A DNA stretch of 64,000 nt from Microbacterium aoyamense (GCF_023155855.1 NZ_JAKNUT010000004.1:310001-374000), one strand, 5' to 3'. Counted from the stretch's first letter, positions 49,888 through 59,326 are shown. Translations and numbers: made by a program. The notes: a model not told the origin generated them from the sequence alone.

Positions 49888-50262
49888 ATGGCCACACGTC
49901 GTCCCGCAGGAGTGACCCTCGTCGCCGCGCTCGCGTGGCTGAGCGGACTGCTGCAGATCATCACGGGCATTCTCCTCCTCGCCGGCGTCGGCGCCCGACC
50001 TGGTTCGGATCCCATCGCCCCGTGGGCCTCGCTCGTCATCGGCGCCATCACGATCATCGTGTCGCTGGGGCTCTTCCGCGGCTCGAACGGCGCCCGGATC
50101 CTCACGGCGATCATCTTCGTGGCCAACATCGCGTCAGCGGTCTACGTCATGTTCGTGCACGGTCTCAATGCGACGGCGCTCATCGGCGGGTTCCTCGCGC
50201 TGATCGGACTGATCCTGCTGTTCACGCGCGGCGCGAATGAGTTCTTCCGCGGCGGGTACTGA
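49888..50262 (+). CDS. Small four-helix membrane protein
   Basis: A 124-residue integral membrane protein with four hydrophobic helices (about residues 7-31, 44-61, 68-86 and 94-113), starting with MATRRPAGVTLVAALAWLSG. Similar small proteins occur widely in Actinobacteria (DUF7144-like, from memory). The ATG follows AAGGAG. No function can be given. Confidence 0.82.
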   Translation: MATRRPAGVTLVAALAWLSGLLQIITGILLLAGVGARPGSDPIAPWASLVIGAITIIVSLGLFRGSNGARILTAIIFVANIASAVYVMFVHGLNATALIGGFLALIGLILLFTRGANEFFRGGY

Positions 50263-50300
50263 ACGAGTGAAGCCCGCGGCGTTCCGCGGGGCTTCTGTGG

Positions 50301-50373
50301 TGGGCGATGCCGGACTCGAACCGACGACCTCTTCCGTGTGAAGGAAGCGCGCTACCAACTGCGCCAATCGCCC
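50301..50373 (-). tRNA. tRNA-Val (anticodon CAC)
   Basis: A 73-nt cloverleaf on the minus strand. Acceptor GGGCGAT pairs with ATCGCCC, the anticodon stem CTTCC/GGAAG encloses TTCACAC, giving anticodon CAC, and the T-arm has GGTTCGAGTCC. CCA is not encoded. Divergent from the other three tRNA genes. Confidence 0.95.
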
Positions 50374-50519
50374 AAGATCCGTGAGGATCGACTCATGATG
50401 CTACCGGATGCCGGTGGCCCGGACTAATCCACGAGCGCGACACGCTCGGGCCCGCGCTGGTTTGGCGCGATCCGAATCATCGGCTAAAGTCGTACGAGTT
50501 GCCGGAGTGATCCGGAAAC

Positions 50520-50592
50520 GCGGATGTAGCGCAGTTGGTAGCGCACAACCTTGCCAAGGTTGGGGTCGCGAGTTCGAGTCTCGTCATCCGCT
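50520..50592 (+). tRNA. tRNA-Gly (anticodon GCC)
   Basis: A 73-nt cloverleaf. Acceptor GCGGATG pairs with CATCCGC, the anticodon stem CAACC/GGTTG encloses TTGCCAA, giving anticodon GCC, and the T-loop is GTTCGAGTC. First gene of a three-tRNA run on this strand. Confidence 0.96.
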
Positions 50593-50647
50593 CGAGTGCA
50601 AAGGAGTCTCCTTCGGGAGGCTCTCAGCACGTGGGGTCAATCCACAC

Positions 50648-50718
50648 GGTGGCGTGGCCGAGCGGCTAGGCACCGGCCTGCAAAGCCGTTTACACGGGTT
50701 CGAATCCCGTCGCCACCT
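50648..50718 (+). tRNA. tRNA-Cys (anticodon GCA)
   Basis: A 71-nt cloverleaf. Acceptor GGTGGCG pairs with CGCCACC, the anticodon loop CTGCAAA gives GCA, and the T-arm is GGGTTCGAATCCC. Discriminator is T, as expected for tRNA-Cys. Confidence 0.96.
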
Positions 50719-50744
50719 CGCCGAAAACTGAACAGCCCATACGG

Positions 50745-50816
50745 GCGCGATTGGCGCAGCGGTAGCGCGCTTCCCTGACACGGAAGAGGTCACTGGTTCG
50801 ATCCCAGTATCGCGCA
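50745..50816 (+). tRNA. tRNA-Val (anticodon GAC)
   Basis: A 72-nt cloverleaf. Acceptor GCGCGAT pairs with ATCGCGC, the anticodon stem CTTCC/GGAAG encloses CTGACAC, giving GAC. Together with the minus-strand CAC tRNA it covers GTC and GTG valine codons, the main ones in a high-G+C genome. Confidence 0.96.
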
Positions 50817-50822
50817 CAGACA

Positions 50823-50848
50823 AAAACCCCTGATGATTCAGGGGTTTT
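50823..50848. terminator. Terminator of the tRNA cluster
   Basis: Perfect 11-bp arms AAAACCCCTGA and TCAGGGGTTTT with a 4-nt loop directly after tRNA-Val. The A-tract/T-tract flanks make it a classical intrinsic terminator usable in both directions, also for the convergent gene at 50879. Confidence 0.93.
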
Positions 50849-50878
50849 GTCATTTTGACACGACGACGAGCGCGATCG

Positions 50879-51829
50879 CTACCAGGCCACGACGCCGTTC
50901 CACAGCTGTGCAGCCCACGCGATGCGGTCGCCCGTGCACTGACCGGCATGCCCGTGGTTGGTGTATCCGCGGGCCGACGCCATGCAATTGGCGAGCAGTT
51001 CGGGGTCGGAGCCGAAGAGCTGCGCGTAGCCCGCCGAGGCCGCGACGGCACTCCATCGGCTGAAGTGCACGGTGTGGGCGAGTTCGTGGACCATCGCCCA
51101 GTTCTTGCGCGCCGAGGACCACGATGCGATCGCCGGTGCGACGCGGATGCCCCCCGTCGAGTACGCGCAGGCGACAGACTGCACACCACCGCACGAGCCG
51201 TCGAACTGCCGAAGCTCGATGTGACCCCCGCCGACGTTCGTGAGTCGTTGCCGCATGTCGGCGAACCAGTCGCCGGCTCCGGCGCCCTCACCTGTCCACA
51301 CTGCGCCGTCGTAGCTACGCGACTCTCGCGCCACAGCGGCTGCGGCACGCGCAGCGGCCTCCGCAGCCACCCGTTCGTCGAAGGCCTTCACTTCGGCCGT
51401 CACCGTCGACGCGATGGCGGTCACAGCGTCCGACTGCTCTTGCACGAGTTTCGCATCGGTCGTCGTCGCGCGGACGACATCCTGTGCCGTGACGACCGCG
51501 GCTCGGTGCCCCGACACGTCCACCTTGTCCTTCGCCGAGGCGAACGCGGTCGTCGCCGCGGCGACGGCGGCGACGAACGCCGGCCGCGCCTCGAGCACTG
51601 CCTGACGGGCCGCGTAGGAGCTCTCGAGGACCGCCTCGACCGTCTCCGCATCGAGGCGCACGCTCTCGGCGGCGGAGAGATCCAGCTGAGCTGGGGTGAC
51701 CTGAGCCTGCCGCTCATCGATCTGAATGTCGGTGGAGAACGACTGAACGAGGGCGCTGGTGGCCGAAAGCGAGCACAGCGTCACACCGATGACTGCGACG
51801 ACCACGGCCGCCTTCGACACCGCGATCAT
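50879..51829 (-). CDS. Secreted or anchored HEXXH metallopeptidase-like protein
   Basis: A 316-residue protein with an N-terminal hydrophobic signal/anchor (about residues 7-28). An Ala/Glu-rich coiled coil follows (about 40-165) and then a C-terminal domain with the zinc motif MVHELAHTVHF (HELAH). The domain has four or more cysteines (SCGGVQSVACAYS, ANCMAS, GQCTGD) that could form disulfides, fitting an extracytoplasmic location. It overlaps the upstream gene by 4 nt. Peptidase activity is inferred from the motif; target unknown, possibly cell wall or its own coiled-coil partner. Confidence 0.82.
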   Translation of the reverse strand: MIAVSKAAVVVAVIGVTLCSLSATSALVQSFSTDIQIDERQAQVTPAQLDLSAAESVRLDAETVEAVLESSYAARQAVLEARPAFVAAVAAATTAFASAKDKVDVSGHRAAVVTAQDVVRATTTDAKLVQEQSDAVTAIASTVTAEVKAFDERVAAEAAARAAAAVARESRSYDGAVWTGEGAGAGDWFADMRQRLTNVGGGHIELRQFDGSCGGVQSVACAYSTGGIRVAPAIASWSSARKNWAMVHELAHTVHFSRWSAVAASAGYAQLFGSDPELLANCMASARGYTNHGHAGQCTGDRIAWAAQLWNGVVAW

Positions 51830-52161
51830 TCGATGAAACCCGTCGTGTCGGCGAAGAGTGCGTCCTGTTCTGCGATGAGCGCGCGGAGATCGGCCGCACG
51901 TGCGTTCGTGCGTTCCGTCGCCGACCTCGTGTCGGTCATGTGCTGGCGCAGGCCGGCGAGTTGCCCATCCAGTTCACCCAAGTGCGTCATCCGGTGGGGC
52001 TGAGCCTCTGTCTGGGCGACATTGATCGCGACGGTGCCCGCGAGTGCTGCGGAGGCGACGCAGAACAGAAGGATCGTCTTCGACAGTCGCGGTAGCCCAC
52101 GTGCCCGCAGGGGAGCGACGCGGAGTCGGGAGACGACTGATGGGTGGGGGAGCGTGACCAT
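51826..52161 (-). CDS. Small membrane protein with coiled-coil, partner of the metallopeptidase gene
   Basis: A 111-residue protein with a basic N-terminus, one membrane helix (about residues 27-47, KTILLFCVASAALAGTVAI), and a C-terminal coiled coil (LGELDGQLAGLRQHMTDTRS and on). It overlaps the following HELAH gene (ATGA), so they are translationally coupled and likely act together. No known family recognised. Confidence 0.72.
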   Translation of the reverse strand: MVTLPHPSVVSRLRVAPLRARGLPRLSKTILLFCVASAALAGTVAINVAQTEAQPHRMTHLGELDGQLAGLRQHMTDTRSATERTNARAADLRALIAEQDALFADTTGFIE

Positions 52162-52201
52162 GACCTACTGTTCGCGGCAGACCGCGCTGTCGTAACCGCG
52201 G

Positions 52202-52399
52202 TCATCCCGCTACGAGGCTCGAGATCCCCCAGACGACGAGCCCGATGACGCCCCAGATGGGGAGCGTGAAGAGCACGCAGAAGAATGCACCGCGCAGCAC
52301 GTTGCCGTCCTCGTGCGGGAACTGCTCGTCGAGCATCCGCGCAAGGTCGTCGCTGTCCACAGGGACGCGAGCCGACGCGTCCGTGGGGGTGCTCGTCAT
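52202..52399 (-). CDS. Small single-helix membrane protein
   Basis: A 65-residue protein with an acidic N-terminal half (DSDDLARMLDEQFPHEDG) and a C-terminal membrane stretch (RGAFFCVLFTLPIWGVIGLVV). It is 40 nt upstream of the coiled-coil gene on the same strand and may belong to the same transcript. No homologue recognised; short length lowers certainty. Confidence 0.62.
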   Translation of the reverse strand: MTSTPTDASARVPVDSDDLARMLDEQFPHEDGNVLRGAFFCVLFTLPIWGVIGLVVWGISSLVAG

Positions 52400-52612
52400 T
52401 TCGCCTGCCTGCGCGGCGGGACCGGGGAGAGACCGCCTCCATCACTATCGGGACGCGTCGCGTGTCCGTAACCGAGTCCGAAGGGCAGAACGTGCCTCCT
52501 CGCGGCCGACTCGACGAGCCTGTCTCTTCGACCCGCTAGGCTCTCGGGGCGGCCCACCCCGGGCCGTTTCGATTGAGACTCCGTCGCGTGCGTCGGAGGT
52601 GGGGGGACCACA

Positions 52613-53113
52613 TTGCGCAAGATGAAGACTCTCTCAGCTATCGTGCTGGCGGTCGGCCTGGGCGTCGTCGCGCTCACGGGCTGTGGCGGCGGATCGGCGC
52701 CTGCGTCGTCCTCGGGCACGTCGAGCCAGGAGGCCGACCCGGGCGGGGCGAACGAGGGATCGACGGATCAGACGGTCGCCGAGGCCTGCGCCACCGCGAG
52801 CGCGGCCGGGGCCGAGGCCCAGACGCTGCAGGCGGACATGCAAGAGGATCTGACGGCCGGCAACTTCGCTGCCATCGCCGAGACGATGGGTGCCTACAAG
52901 GGCACGCTCGAAGACACCGCGAACGAGATCGGCAATCCCGAGGTCAAGAGTGCGGTGTCCGACCTCGCGACCGCGTTCGGCGACTTCGGCGCGATCTTCG
53001 AGGGTGTGCCGGACGGCGACATGACCGCACTCACTGACAAGGTGGCCGAGGTGACGGCGGTGTCGGAGGACATCGCGGCGGCCGGTCAGGCTCTCATCGA
53101 CGCCTGCAGCTGA
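52613..53113 (+). CDS. Lipoprotein of unknown function
   Basis: A 166-residue predicted lipoprotein. The signal peptide ends in the lipobox LTGC (Cys24), followed by a Gly/Ser-rich linker and a mostly helical domain with two Cys (AEACATAS and the C-terminal LIDACS). The TTG at 52613 has a G-rich ribosome site about 6 nt upstream; ATG 52622 is an alternative. A TAGGCT box at 52537-52542 may be its -10. Function unknown. Confidence 0.82.
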   Translation: MRKMKTLSAIVLAVGLGVVALTGCGGGSAPASSSGTSSQEADPGGANEGSTDQTVAEACATASAAGAEAQTLQADMQEDLTAGNFAAIAETMGAYKGTLEDTANEIGNPEVKSAVSDLATAFGDFGAIFEGVPDGDMTALTDKVAEVTAVSEDIAAAGQALIDACS

Positions 53114-53126
53114 GGCTGATGATCGA

Positions 53127-53165
53127 GACGGAGGGTGGGGCGCGTCACGCGCCCCACCCTCCGTC
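53127..53165 (+). terminator. Terminator after the lipoprotein gene
   Basis: Perfect 18-bp GC-rich arms with a TCA loop, starting 13 nt after the stop codon. Confidence 0.85.
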
Positions 53166-53196
53166 GTCCGTGCGCGGTTGCGCTAGCGTGCACGAC

Positions 53197-53853
53197 GTGA
53201 GCGACCTCGTCCTGCAGATCCGGGCCGGCCTTCGCGATGCCGCAGATTCCGCGCTCGCGCCGGGTCAGCAGGCGTACATGAAGTCGGCGATGCCGTTCCT
53301 CGGCGTGCGGGTGCCCGAGGCACGCCGCGTCGCGCGTGCGGCTGGACGGGATGCGACGCCCGCCGAACTGCTGGAGACAGCGATCGTGCTGTGGGACGAG
53401 GCATCCCATCGCGAAGAGCGTTACGCGGCGATGGCGCTCCTCGGCCTGCGGAGTGTGAAGGCGGATGCCGTCATCGTGCCGATCGTCGACCACATGGTCC
53501 GCACGGGGCAATGGTGGGACTACACCGACGAGCTCGCACATCGGCTCGCCGAGCTGCACGATGCGCACGGCCCCGAGACGGCGGCGCTCGTGCGGGAGTG
53601 GAGCATCGACGACGATCTGTGGATCCGGCGCATCGCGATCATCTCGCAGCTCGGTCGCCGTGATCGCGTCGACTCCGGCCTGCTCGCCGACGTGATCGAA
53701 CCGAACCGCTCCCACCGGGAGTTCTTCATCCGGAAGGCGATCGGCTGGGCACTGCGCGAGTACGCCCGGGTATCACCGGACTGGGTGCGGACCTACGTGG
53801 ACACGCATGAGCTCAGCCCACTGAGCCGACGCGAGGCGCTCAAGCACCTCTGA
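53197..53853 (+). CDS. DNA alkylation repair protein (AlkD-like)
   Basis: A 218-residue HEAT-like repeat glycosylase of the AlkD family, removing alkylated bases from [47 protein letters not shown] and the C-terminal [23 protein letters not shown] are typical family blocks. GTG at 53197 is used; GTG 53188 is a near alternative, and a GCTAGCGT sequence just upstream suggests a very short leader. Confidence 0.92.
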   Translation: MSDLVLQIRAGLRDAADSALAPGQQAYMKSAMPFLGVRVPEARRVARAAGRDATPAELLETAIVLWDEASHREERYAAMALLGLRSVKADAVIVPIVDHMVRTGQWWDYTDELAHRLAELHDAHGPETAALVREWSIDDDLWIRRIAIISQLGRRDRVDSGLLADVIEPNRSHREFFIRKAIGWALREYARVSPDWVRTYVDTHELSPLSRREALKHL

Positions 53854-53890
53854 ACGTGCGGCTTCCGGCATCCCATCCGGATCAGCGGCG

Positions 53891-53896
53891 TACACT
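53891..53896 (+). promoter_or_regulatory. -10 element of a leaderless thrS leader transcript
   Basis: TACACT, close to the TATAAT-type consensus, ends 6 nt before the ATG of a 22-codon ORF at 53903. Transcription would start at or next to that ATG. No strong -35 is evident. Confidence 0.5.
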
Positions 53897-53902
53897 GACG
53901 TC

Positions 53903-53971
53903 ATGGAACTGCGCCGGACTCTTGCGACCGTCTTCGTCGCGCCGGCATCCACGCGAACGCGTCACGCCTGA
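53903..53971 (+). CDS. Possible threonine-containing leader peptide of thrS
   Basis: A 22-codon [25 protein letters not shown], lies 104 nt before thrS and directly after the TACACT box. Four of the 22 codons are Thr (positions 6, 9, 17, 19). GC-rich complementary blocks follow (GGGCG with CGCCC; GGC with GCC) that could form alternative stems. This fits ribosome-mediated attenuation in outline, but the Thr codons are not in a tight run and no classic terminator is seen. Could be chance. Confidence 0.38.
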   Translation: MELRRTLATVFVAPASTRTRHA

Positions 53972-54074
53972 GCGGGCGGGGCGCTGCGTGCGCCCGAAGC
54001 TGAGCGTCCACGCTGCACGAGACGGCCGTCTGCCGCCGGGTAGCCTTGATCCAAGCCTTCCACTGGAGTTCCTC

Positions 54075-56063
54075 TTGTCTGACCAGACCTATCCCGCCGA
54101 CGGATTCGCCCTCTTCCCGGATCGCTCCGTCGTCGCCCTCCGCGTCAACGGCGAACTGAAAGACCTCGCCACCGTCGTGAACGAGACCGATGCCGTCGAG
54201 CCGGTCTCCGTCGAGAGCCCCGAAGGGCTCAGCATCCTCCGCCATTCCACCGCCCACGTGCTCGCGCAGGCCGTGCAGCGCATCAAGCCGCAGGCGAATC
54301 TCGGCATCGGCCCGCCGATCGAGAACGGGTTCTACTACGACTTCGGCATCGCCGAGCCCTTCACGCCCGAAGACCTGAAGGCGATCAAGAAGGAGATGGA
54401 GCGGATCGTCCGCGAGAACCAGCGGTTCGTCCGTCGCGTCGTGAGCGATGACGAGGCACGGGCCGAGCTCGCCGACGAGCCGTTCAAGCTCGAGCTCATC
54501 GGTCTCAAGGGTGGGGCCGACAAGACCGAAGGCGCTTCGGTCGAGGTCGGGGCCGGCGAGCTCACGATCTACGACAACGTGAACCGCGACGGCGAGACCG
54601 TGTGGAAGGACCTCTGCCGCGGCCCGCACGTGCCCGGCACCCGCTACGTCGGCAACGGCTGGGATCTCACCCGCATCGCCGGTGCGTACTGGCGGGGGAG
54701 TGAGAAGAATCCGCAGCTGCAGCGCATCTACGGCACTGCGTGGCCGACCAAGGACGAACTGCGCGCCTACCAGGAGCGTCTCGCCGAGGCCGCGAAGCGC
54801 GACCACCGCAAGCTCGGCAAGGAGCTCGATCTCTTCTCGTTCCCGGACGAGATCGGCTCGGGCCTGTCGGTGTGGCACCCCAAGGGGGGCATCGTGCGCG
54901 GCGAGATGGAACAGCACGCCCGCAAGCGCCACATCGGCGGCGGCTACACCTACGTCTACACCCCGCACATCACCAAGGCCGACCTCTTCATCCAGTCGAA
55001 CCACCTCGTGACCTACAAGGAGGGGATGTTCCCGCCGATCGTCATGGACGAGGAGCGCGATGACGAGGGCAACGTCACCAAGCAGGGCCAGGACTATTAC
55101 CTCAAGCCCATGAACTGCCCGATGCACATCCTGATCTACAAGGAGCGCGCGCGCAGCTACCGCGACCTGCCGATGCGCCTCGCCGAGAACGGCACCGTGT
55201 ATCGCAACGAGCTCTCGGGCGCGCTGCACGGACTCACTCGCGTGCGGGGCTTCACTCAGGACGACTCGCACCTGTTCGTGACTCCGGAGCAGCTCGAGTC
55301 CGAGACCACCCGGGTGCTCGAGTTCGTCATCTCGATGCTGCGCGACTTCGGTCTGACCGACTTCGAGCTCGAGCTGTCGATGCGCGACGACGAGAAGGAG
55401 AAGTGGATCGGCTCGGACGAGTTCTGGGACTACTCGACCAACGCCCTCCGGAACGTCGCGCAGGCGTCCGGCCTCAAGGTCACCGAAGTGCCCGGCGAGG
55501 CCGCGTTCTACGGCCCGAAGATCGACCTCAAGACCAAGGACGCGATCGGTCGCACCTGGCAGCTGTCGACCGTCCAGGTCGACGTCAATCTGCCCGAGCG
55601 GTTCGAGCTCGAGTTCACCGACCGTGACGGGCAGAAGAAGCGCCCGATCATGATCCACCGCGCGCTGTTCGGCTCGATCGAGCGGTTCTTCGCGATCCTG
55701 CTCGAGCACTACGCGGGCGCGTTCCCCGTGTGGCTCGCACCCGTGCAGGTCGTGGGCATCCCCGTCGCCGAGGAGTTCGCCGACTACCTCGAAGAGGTCG
55801 TCGCGCAGCTCGCGTCCGAGGGCGTGCGCGCCGAGATCGACCGCAGCGACGAGCGTATGCAGAAGAAGATTCGCAACCACACGACCCTGAAGGTGCCGAT
55901 CCAGCTCATCGCCGGGGCACAGGATCGGGATGCCGGAACCGTGTCGTTCCGGTTCCGCGACGGGTCGCAGCAGAACGGTGTGCCGATCGCGGATGCGGTG
56001 CGTCGCATCCAGCAGGCCATCGCTTCGCACGCCCTCGTCAACACCGCGGAAGACCTGGCATGA
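54075..56063 (+). CDS. thrS: Threonyl-tRNA synthetase
   Basis: A 662-residue class II aminoacyl-tRNA synthetase. The N-terminal TGS domain (residues 1-65) is followed by the editing domain with [12 protein letters not shown], then the catalytic core with the zinc-binding Cys in [12 protein letters not shown], motif 2 ([24 protein letters not shown]), and motif 3 with its Arg in [11 protein letters not shown]. The C-terminal anticodon domain follows. TTG start with GGAG 6 nt upstream matches the expected N-terminus. It overlaps the HIT gene by 4 nt. Confidence 0.97.
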   Translation: MSDQTYPADGFALFPDRSVVALRVNGELKDLATVVNETDAVEPVSVESPEGLSILRHSTAHVLAQAVQRIKPQANLGIGPPIENGFYYDFGIAEPFTPEDLKAIKKEMERIVRENQRFVRRVVSDDEARAELADEPFKLELIGLKGGADKTEGASVEVGAGELTIYDNVNRDGETVWKDLCRGPHVPGTRYVGNGWDLTRIAGAYWRGSEKNPQLQRIYGTAWPTKDELRAYQERLAEAAKRDHRKLGKELDLFSFPDEIGSGLSVWHPKGGIVRGEMEQHARKRHIGGGYTYVYTPHITKADLFIQSNHLVTYKEGMFPPIVMDEERDDEGNVTKQGQDYYLKPMNCPMHILIYKERARSYRDLPMRLAENGTVYRNELSGALHGLTRVRGFTQDDSHLFVTPEQLESETTRVLEFVISMLRDFGLTDFELELSMRDDEKEKWIGSDEFWDYSTNALRNVAQASGLKVTEVPGEAAFYGPKIDLKTKDAIGRTWQLSTVQVDVNLPERFELEFTDRDGQKKRPIMIHRALFGSIERFFAILLEHYAGAFPVWLAPVQVVGIPVAEEFADYLEEVVAQLASEGVRAEIDRSDERMQKKIRNHTTLKVPIQLIAGAQDRDAGTVSFRFRDGSQQNGVPIADAVRRIQQAIASHALVNTAEDLA

Positions 56064-56611
56064 GCGACGCCGTGGGGGATGCCGAGCTGACCGCCGCGAG
56101 CGAGTTCGCCGGCGTCCCCGACGGCTTCCAGCGCCTGTGGACGCCGCACCGCATGGCGTACATCAACGCCGGGCCGCAGGTGCTCCGGGACGCGTGCCCG
56201 TTCTGCGCTGCACCCGGCAAGTCCGACGAGGACGGACTCATCGTCGCGCGCGGTGAGACGGCCTACGTGCTGCTGAACCTGTTCCCGTACAACTCCGGAC
56301 ACCTGCTCGTCTGCCCGTACCGCCACGTCGCGTCCTACGACCAGGCGACGGCGGAAGAGGTCGCCGAGATCGGTGCGCTGACGCAGCAGGGGATGCGGGT
56401 GCTCCGCCGCGTCTCGCGGTGCGACGGATTCAACATCGGCATGAACCAGGGCGCGGTCGCGGGCGCGGGCGTCGACGAGCACCTGCACCAGCATGTTGTG
56501 CCCCGGTGGAGCGCGGACGCCAACTTCTTCCCGATCATCGCCCGCACGAAGGCGCTGCCGCAGCTGCTGGGCGAGGTGCGCCAGGCCGTCGCCGACGCCT
56601 GGAACGACTGA
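56060..56611 (+). CDS. HIT family hydrolase/phosphorylase (Ap4A-type)
   Basis: A 183-residue histidine-triad protein with the catalytic [10 protein letters not shown] motif, an N-terminal CPFC pair and the conserved [19 protein letters not shown] strand. The mycobacterial orthologue in the same place after thrS is an Ap4A phosphorylase, so the same activity is likely. Its start is ATGA within the thrS stop. Confidence 0.92.
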   Translation: MSDAVGDAELTAASEFAGVPDGFQRLWTPHRMAYINAGPQVLRDACPFCAAPGKSDEDGLIVARGETAYVLLNLFPYNSGHLLVCPYRHVASYDQATAEEVAEIGALTQQGMRVLRRVSRCDGFNIGMNQGAVAGAGVDEHLHQHVVPRWSADANFFPIIARTKALPQLLGEVRQAVADAWND

Positions 56612-56630
56612 CCGCTTCGCGCACGGCCAC

Positions 56631-56739
56631 ATGCTCGGCGTGCAGATCGGCGGGAGCTTTCCCCGACACGCCGGCCACGGCCGTGCTCCGTCGGCGCGTC
56701 GGCAGGAACTCCCGCCGATCTGCACGCCCGGGCGAGCAT
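56631..56739. repeat. 109-bp long imperfect palindrome (hairpin element)
   Basis: Arms of about 45 nt fold back on each other. The outer pair is ATGCTCG/CGAGCAT, then a perfect 19-bp pair (56638-56656 with 56709-56727), then TTCC/GGAA, then CCGACACGCC with GGCGCGTCGG (one G-T), then CACGG/CCGTG at the tip. It occupies the gap between two convergent genes. This is far longer than a terminator and resembles a REP-like or miniature inverted-repeat element. Confidence 0.75.
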
Positions 56740-56788
56740 CGCTCGTCGAGGCGATCGCGAGCGCAACGAGCGAGAAGAATCGCCTGTG
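56740..56788. terminator. Possible terminator beside the long palindrome
   Basis: A stretch with nested complementary blocks (AGGCGAT with ATCGCCT; GCTCGT with ACGAGC) just beyond the minus-strand stop at 56789. It could end the pdxY transcript. No T-run. Confidence 0.35.
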
Positions 56789-57094
56789 TCAGCGCGCGAG
56801 CGCGTCCCAGTCCACCTCGACGGCATCGGGATGGCTCCGCGAGATCCGCGCCGGCAGCACTGTGCCTGCGGGAGGCAGCGCTCGGGTGTCGAAGACGACC
56901 GCCATGCCGATCGTGCGAGCGTCGACGCCGGATGCCTCGGCCCGCAGTTCGATGGAACACTCTCGGTACCGCCCGCGGCCGTCGGGGGCCGCGACCGACA
57001 GGATCGTCACCCTGCCCGGCACGGCATCCGCCATCGGATCGCGCGTGATGCGATCGAGCGCCTCTGCCGCATCCTGAATCCAGGGCTCCTCCAT
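56789..57094 (-). CDS. Small conserved protein co-translated with pdxY
   Basis: A 101-residue soluble protein with no recognised domain; one block reads RVTILSVAAPDGRGRYRECSI. The start overlaps the pdxY stop by 1 nt (TGATG), so it is translated from the same transcript. The family resembles small actinobacterial hypotheticals of about 100 residues. Function unknown. Confidence 0.72.
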   Translation of the reverse strand: MEEPWIQDAAEALDRITRDPMADAVPGRVTILSVAAPDGRGRYRECSIELRAEASGVDARTIGMAVVFDTRALPPAGTVLPARISRSHPDAVEVDWDALAR

Positions 57095-57945
57095 CAGCGC
57101 ACCCGACGGGCGGTGAACTGCATCCGCGGGTGCGCGTATGCCTCCTGCGATTCGACGAGCTGCAGTTCGCGCGCGCCGGAGGCGTGCGTGTTCGACAGCA
57201 GATCGAAGACGCTCGACGCTGTGCGTTCGAGAGCGAGCGCGGCATCCTTCGTCTCGAGATAGTGCGCCGTGAAGAGCGCGGCGGTGACATCGCCCGAGCC
57301 GTTGGCCTTCATGGGCAGCAAGGGTGTCTGCACGATCCACGCGCCCGAATCGTCGGCGACGAGCATCTCGATGGTGCCTTCTTCGCGATCGGGACGCTCG
57401 ACGCTCGTCACGAGCACCGTGGACGGACCCATCGCACGCGCGAGATCGACGGCCTCGAGCGTCGAGGGGATCGTGTCGGGCTCGGTGCCGGTGAGGAAGC
57501 CCAGCTCGAACTGGTTCGGTGTGATGATGTCGGCCACCGGAACGACCTTCTCGCGCAGCAGCACGGGGATCGCCGGGGCGACGAAGCATCCCGACTTCGC
57601 ATTGCCCATCACCGGATCGCACGCGTACACCGCGTTCGGGTTCGCGGCTTTCACGCGTGCGACGGCGTCGATGATGACGTCGCCGATGCCCTCGCCGCCC
57701 TGGTAGCCCGACAGCACGGCATCGATGTGCGGGAACGCGCCGCGCTCCTCGATCCCCGTGATCACGTCGGCGACGTCGGCCGGGGCGATGAGCGGGCCAC
57801 GCCACGCGCCGTAGCCGGTGTGGTTGGAGAAGTTCACCGTGTAGACGGGGAGGACCTCGACGCCGATGCGCTGCAGGGGGAAGACGGCCGCGGAGTTGCC
57901 GACGTGACCGTACGCGACGGCGGACTGGATCGAGAGGATCTTCAC
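57094..57945 (-). CDS. pdxY: Pyridoxal kinase
   Basis: A 283-residue ribokinase-fold kinase that phosphorylates pyridoxal in the B6 salvage pathway. N-terminal [23 protein letters not shown] binds the vitamer. CDPVMGN and [13 protein letters not shown] are family motifs, and [13 protein letters not shown] contains the catalytic Asp and anion hole. GTG start. It follows pdxR by 7 nt on the same strand, part of the B6 island. Confidence 0.95.
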   Translation of the reverse strand: MKILSIQSAVAYGHVGNSAAVFPLQRIGVEVLPVYTVNFSNHTGYGAWRGPLIAPADVADVITGIEERGAFPHIDAVLSGYQGGEGIGDVIIDAVARVKAANPNAVYACDPVMGNAKSGCFVAPAIPVLLREKVVPVADIITPNQFELGFLTGTEPDTIPSTLEAVDLARAMGPSTVLVTSVERPDREEGTIEMLVADDSGAWIVQTPLLPMKANGSGDVTAALFTAHYLETKDAALALERTASSVFDLLSNTHASGARELQLVESQEAYAHPRMQFTARRVR

Positions 57946-57952
57946 CGCTCGA

Positions 57953-59284
57953 TCATCCCACTTCGCGCATCGCGGCTTGTCCTCGCGCGGCGGCGACCGA
58001 GGCCACGAGGTCGTCGGCGAGCTGATCCGCGTCGTCGTCGTCGAGATCGTGCACCGTGAGTCGCAGGCGTCGGGATGCCTCGAGATCGGCGATCACGAAG
58101 TCGTCGCCGCTCCGCGCGAGCCAGCCGCGGCGCATGAGCTGCTCGGACACCGCTCGCGCCGGCGCGGGCAGCGGCACCCAGAGCGAGAGTCCGTCCGCCG
58201 GCTCCACAATGAGCCCGCGCCCCACGAGGCGCGCGGCGAAGGCCGCATTGCGATCGGCGTAGTGCACACCGGCCGAGGCGACGGCATCCATCACCTTCTC
58301 GTCCGAGACCAGGGCGTACACGAGGCGTTGGAGGAGGTGGCTGACCCACGTCGTGCCGGGGGTGAGGCGCATCGCGAGGCGGTCGGCGGTCTCGGGATCG
58401 GATGCCGTCACGGCGACGCCCATGTCGGGCCCGAGGAACTTCGACACCGACCGGATGACCGCCCACCGGCGCTGCGCCGGACCGATGAGCGAATGGTACG
58501 GCCGCTGAGACAGCAGCGAGAAGTGGTCGTCTTCGATGACGAGGACGTAGGGATGCTCGGCGAGCACCGCCCGCAGCTCGCGGGCTCGACGCTCGGTGAG
58601 GCTCGCACCCGTGGGATTCTGCGCGCGCGGGGTGGCGACGACCGCCCGAACACCCTGATCGAGAGCTGTCCGAAGCCCGTCGACCGTCATTCCCTCGGCA
58701 TCGACCGGCACCGGCACGGCTCGGTATCCGCCGAGCCGCACCGTGTGGATGCTCGTGAGGAAGCAGGGGTCCTCGAGGGCGACCGCGTCATCGCGCGTGA
58801 GCGCCTGCGCGAGCAGTCGCTCGACGGCATCGGCCGCGCCGCTCGTGATCGTGATGCGCCGCTCTGCCGCAGGCACGTCCGACATCCACTCCTGGGCCCA
58901 CGCCTCGAGACCGCGGTCGATGACGGGTTCGCCGTAGAGCACGGGCCGCCCTCCCATCCGGGCGAGCGCAGCCGAGGGATCGGGGATGCGAGTCGGGTCG
59001 GGGTTGCCCGTGCCGACGTCGCGCAGCACGGAACCCTGCGCGAAGCCCTCCTGGGCGACGGGGGAGCGTCCCGCGACGCGCGTGCCGCCGCGTCCCCGCG
59101 TCTCGACGATCCCGGCCTGCGTGAGCTGGCGGTACGCGGCGACGGCCGTGTTGCGGTTGACGCCGAGGTCGTCGGCCAGCGCCCGCACCGAGGGCAGGGC
59201 ATCGCCCGGACGCGCATCGCCGCGCTCGATCGATCCGCGGATGCTGTCGGCGATCTCGGCGGCCGAGGTCCCGGTGATGTGCAT
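57953..59284 (-). CDS. pdxR: MocR/PdxR-type GntR regulator with aminotransferase-like domain
   Basis: A 443-residue fusion: an N-terminal GntR winged helix (residues 1-70, [23 protein letters not shown]) and a fold-type I aminotransferase-like domain. That domain has the PLP-lysine motif [21 protein letters not shown] and [12 protein letters not shown]. MocR regulators of this type sense PLP and activate or repress PLP synthesis genes. The placement, divergent from pdxST and upstream of pdxY, supports the PdxR name. GGAGG precedes the start. Confidence 0.92.
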   Translation of the reverse strand: MHITGTSAAEIADSIRGSIERGDARPGDALPSVRALADDLGVNRNTAVAAYRQLTQAGIVETRGRGGTRVAGRSPVAQEGFAQGSVLRDVGTGNPDPTRIPDPSAALARMGGRPVLYGEPVIDRGLEAWAQEWMSDVPAAERRITITSGAADAVERLLAQALTRDDAVALEDPCFLTSIHTVRLGGYRAVPVPVDAEGMTVDGLRTALDQGVRAVVATPRAQNPTGASLTERRARELRAVLAEHPYVLVIEDDHFSLLSQRPYHSLIGPAQRRWAVIRSVSKFLGPDMGVAVTASDPETADRLAMRLTPGTTWVSHLLQRLVYALVSDEKVMDAVASAGVHYADRNAAFAARLVGRGLIVEPADGLSLWVPLPAPARAVSEQLMRRGWLARSGDDFVIADLEASRRLRLTVHDLDDDDADQLADDLVASVAAARGQAAMREVG

Positions 59285-59326
59285 GGCGCCTCCCTCGCTC
59301 AGCCTATGACTCAGCACATGCTATCT

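Noticed and set aside
50301..50848. tRNA cluster as the edge of an integrated element
   Set aside because: No duplicated tRNA 3' end, integrase or change of core gene order is visible. All four tRNAs look intact.
53901..56030. 709-residue open frame opposite thrS
   Set aside because: Antisense shadow; lacks any family match and low-complexity Leu/Asp/Val pattern typical of reversed codons.
56634..57077. Open frames across the gap after the HIT gene (for example starting at 56493 or 56419)
   Set aside because: They run through the long palindrome and antisense to the pdxY-linked gene, with no ribosome site or family match.
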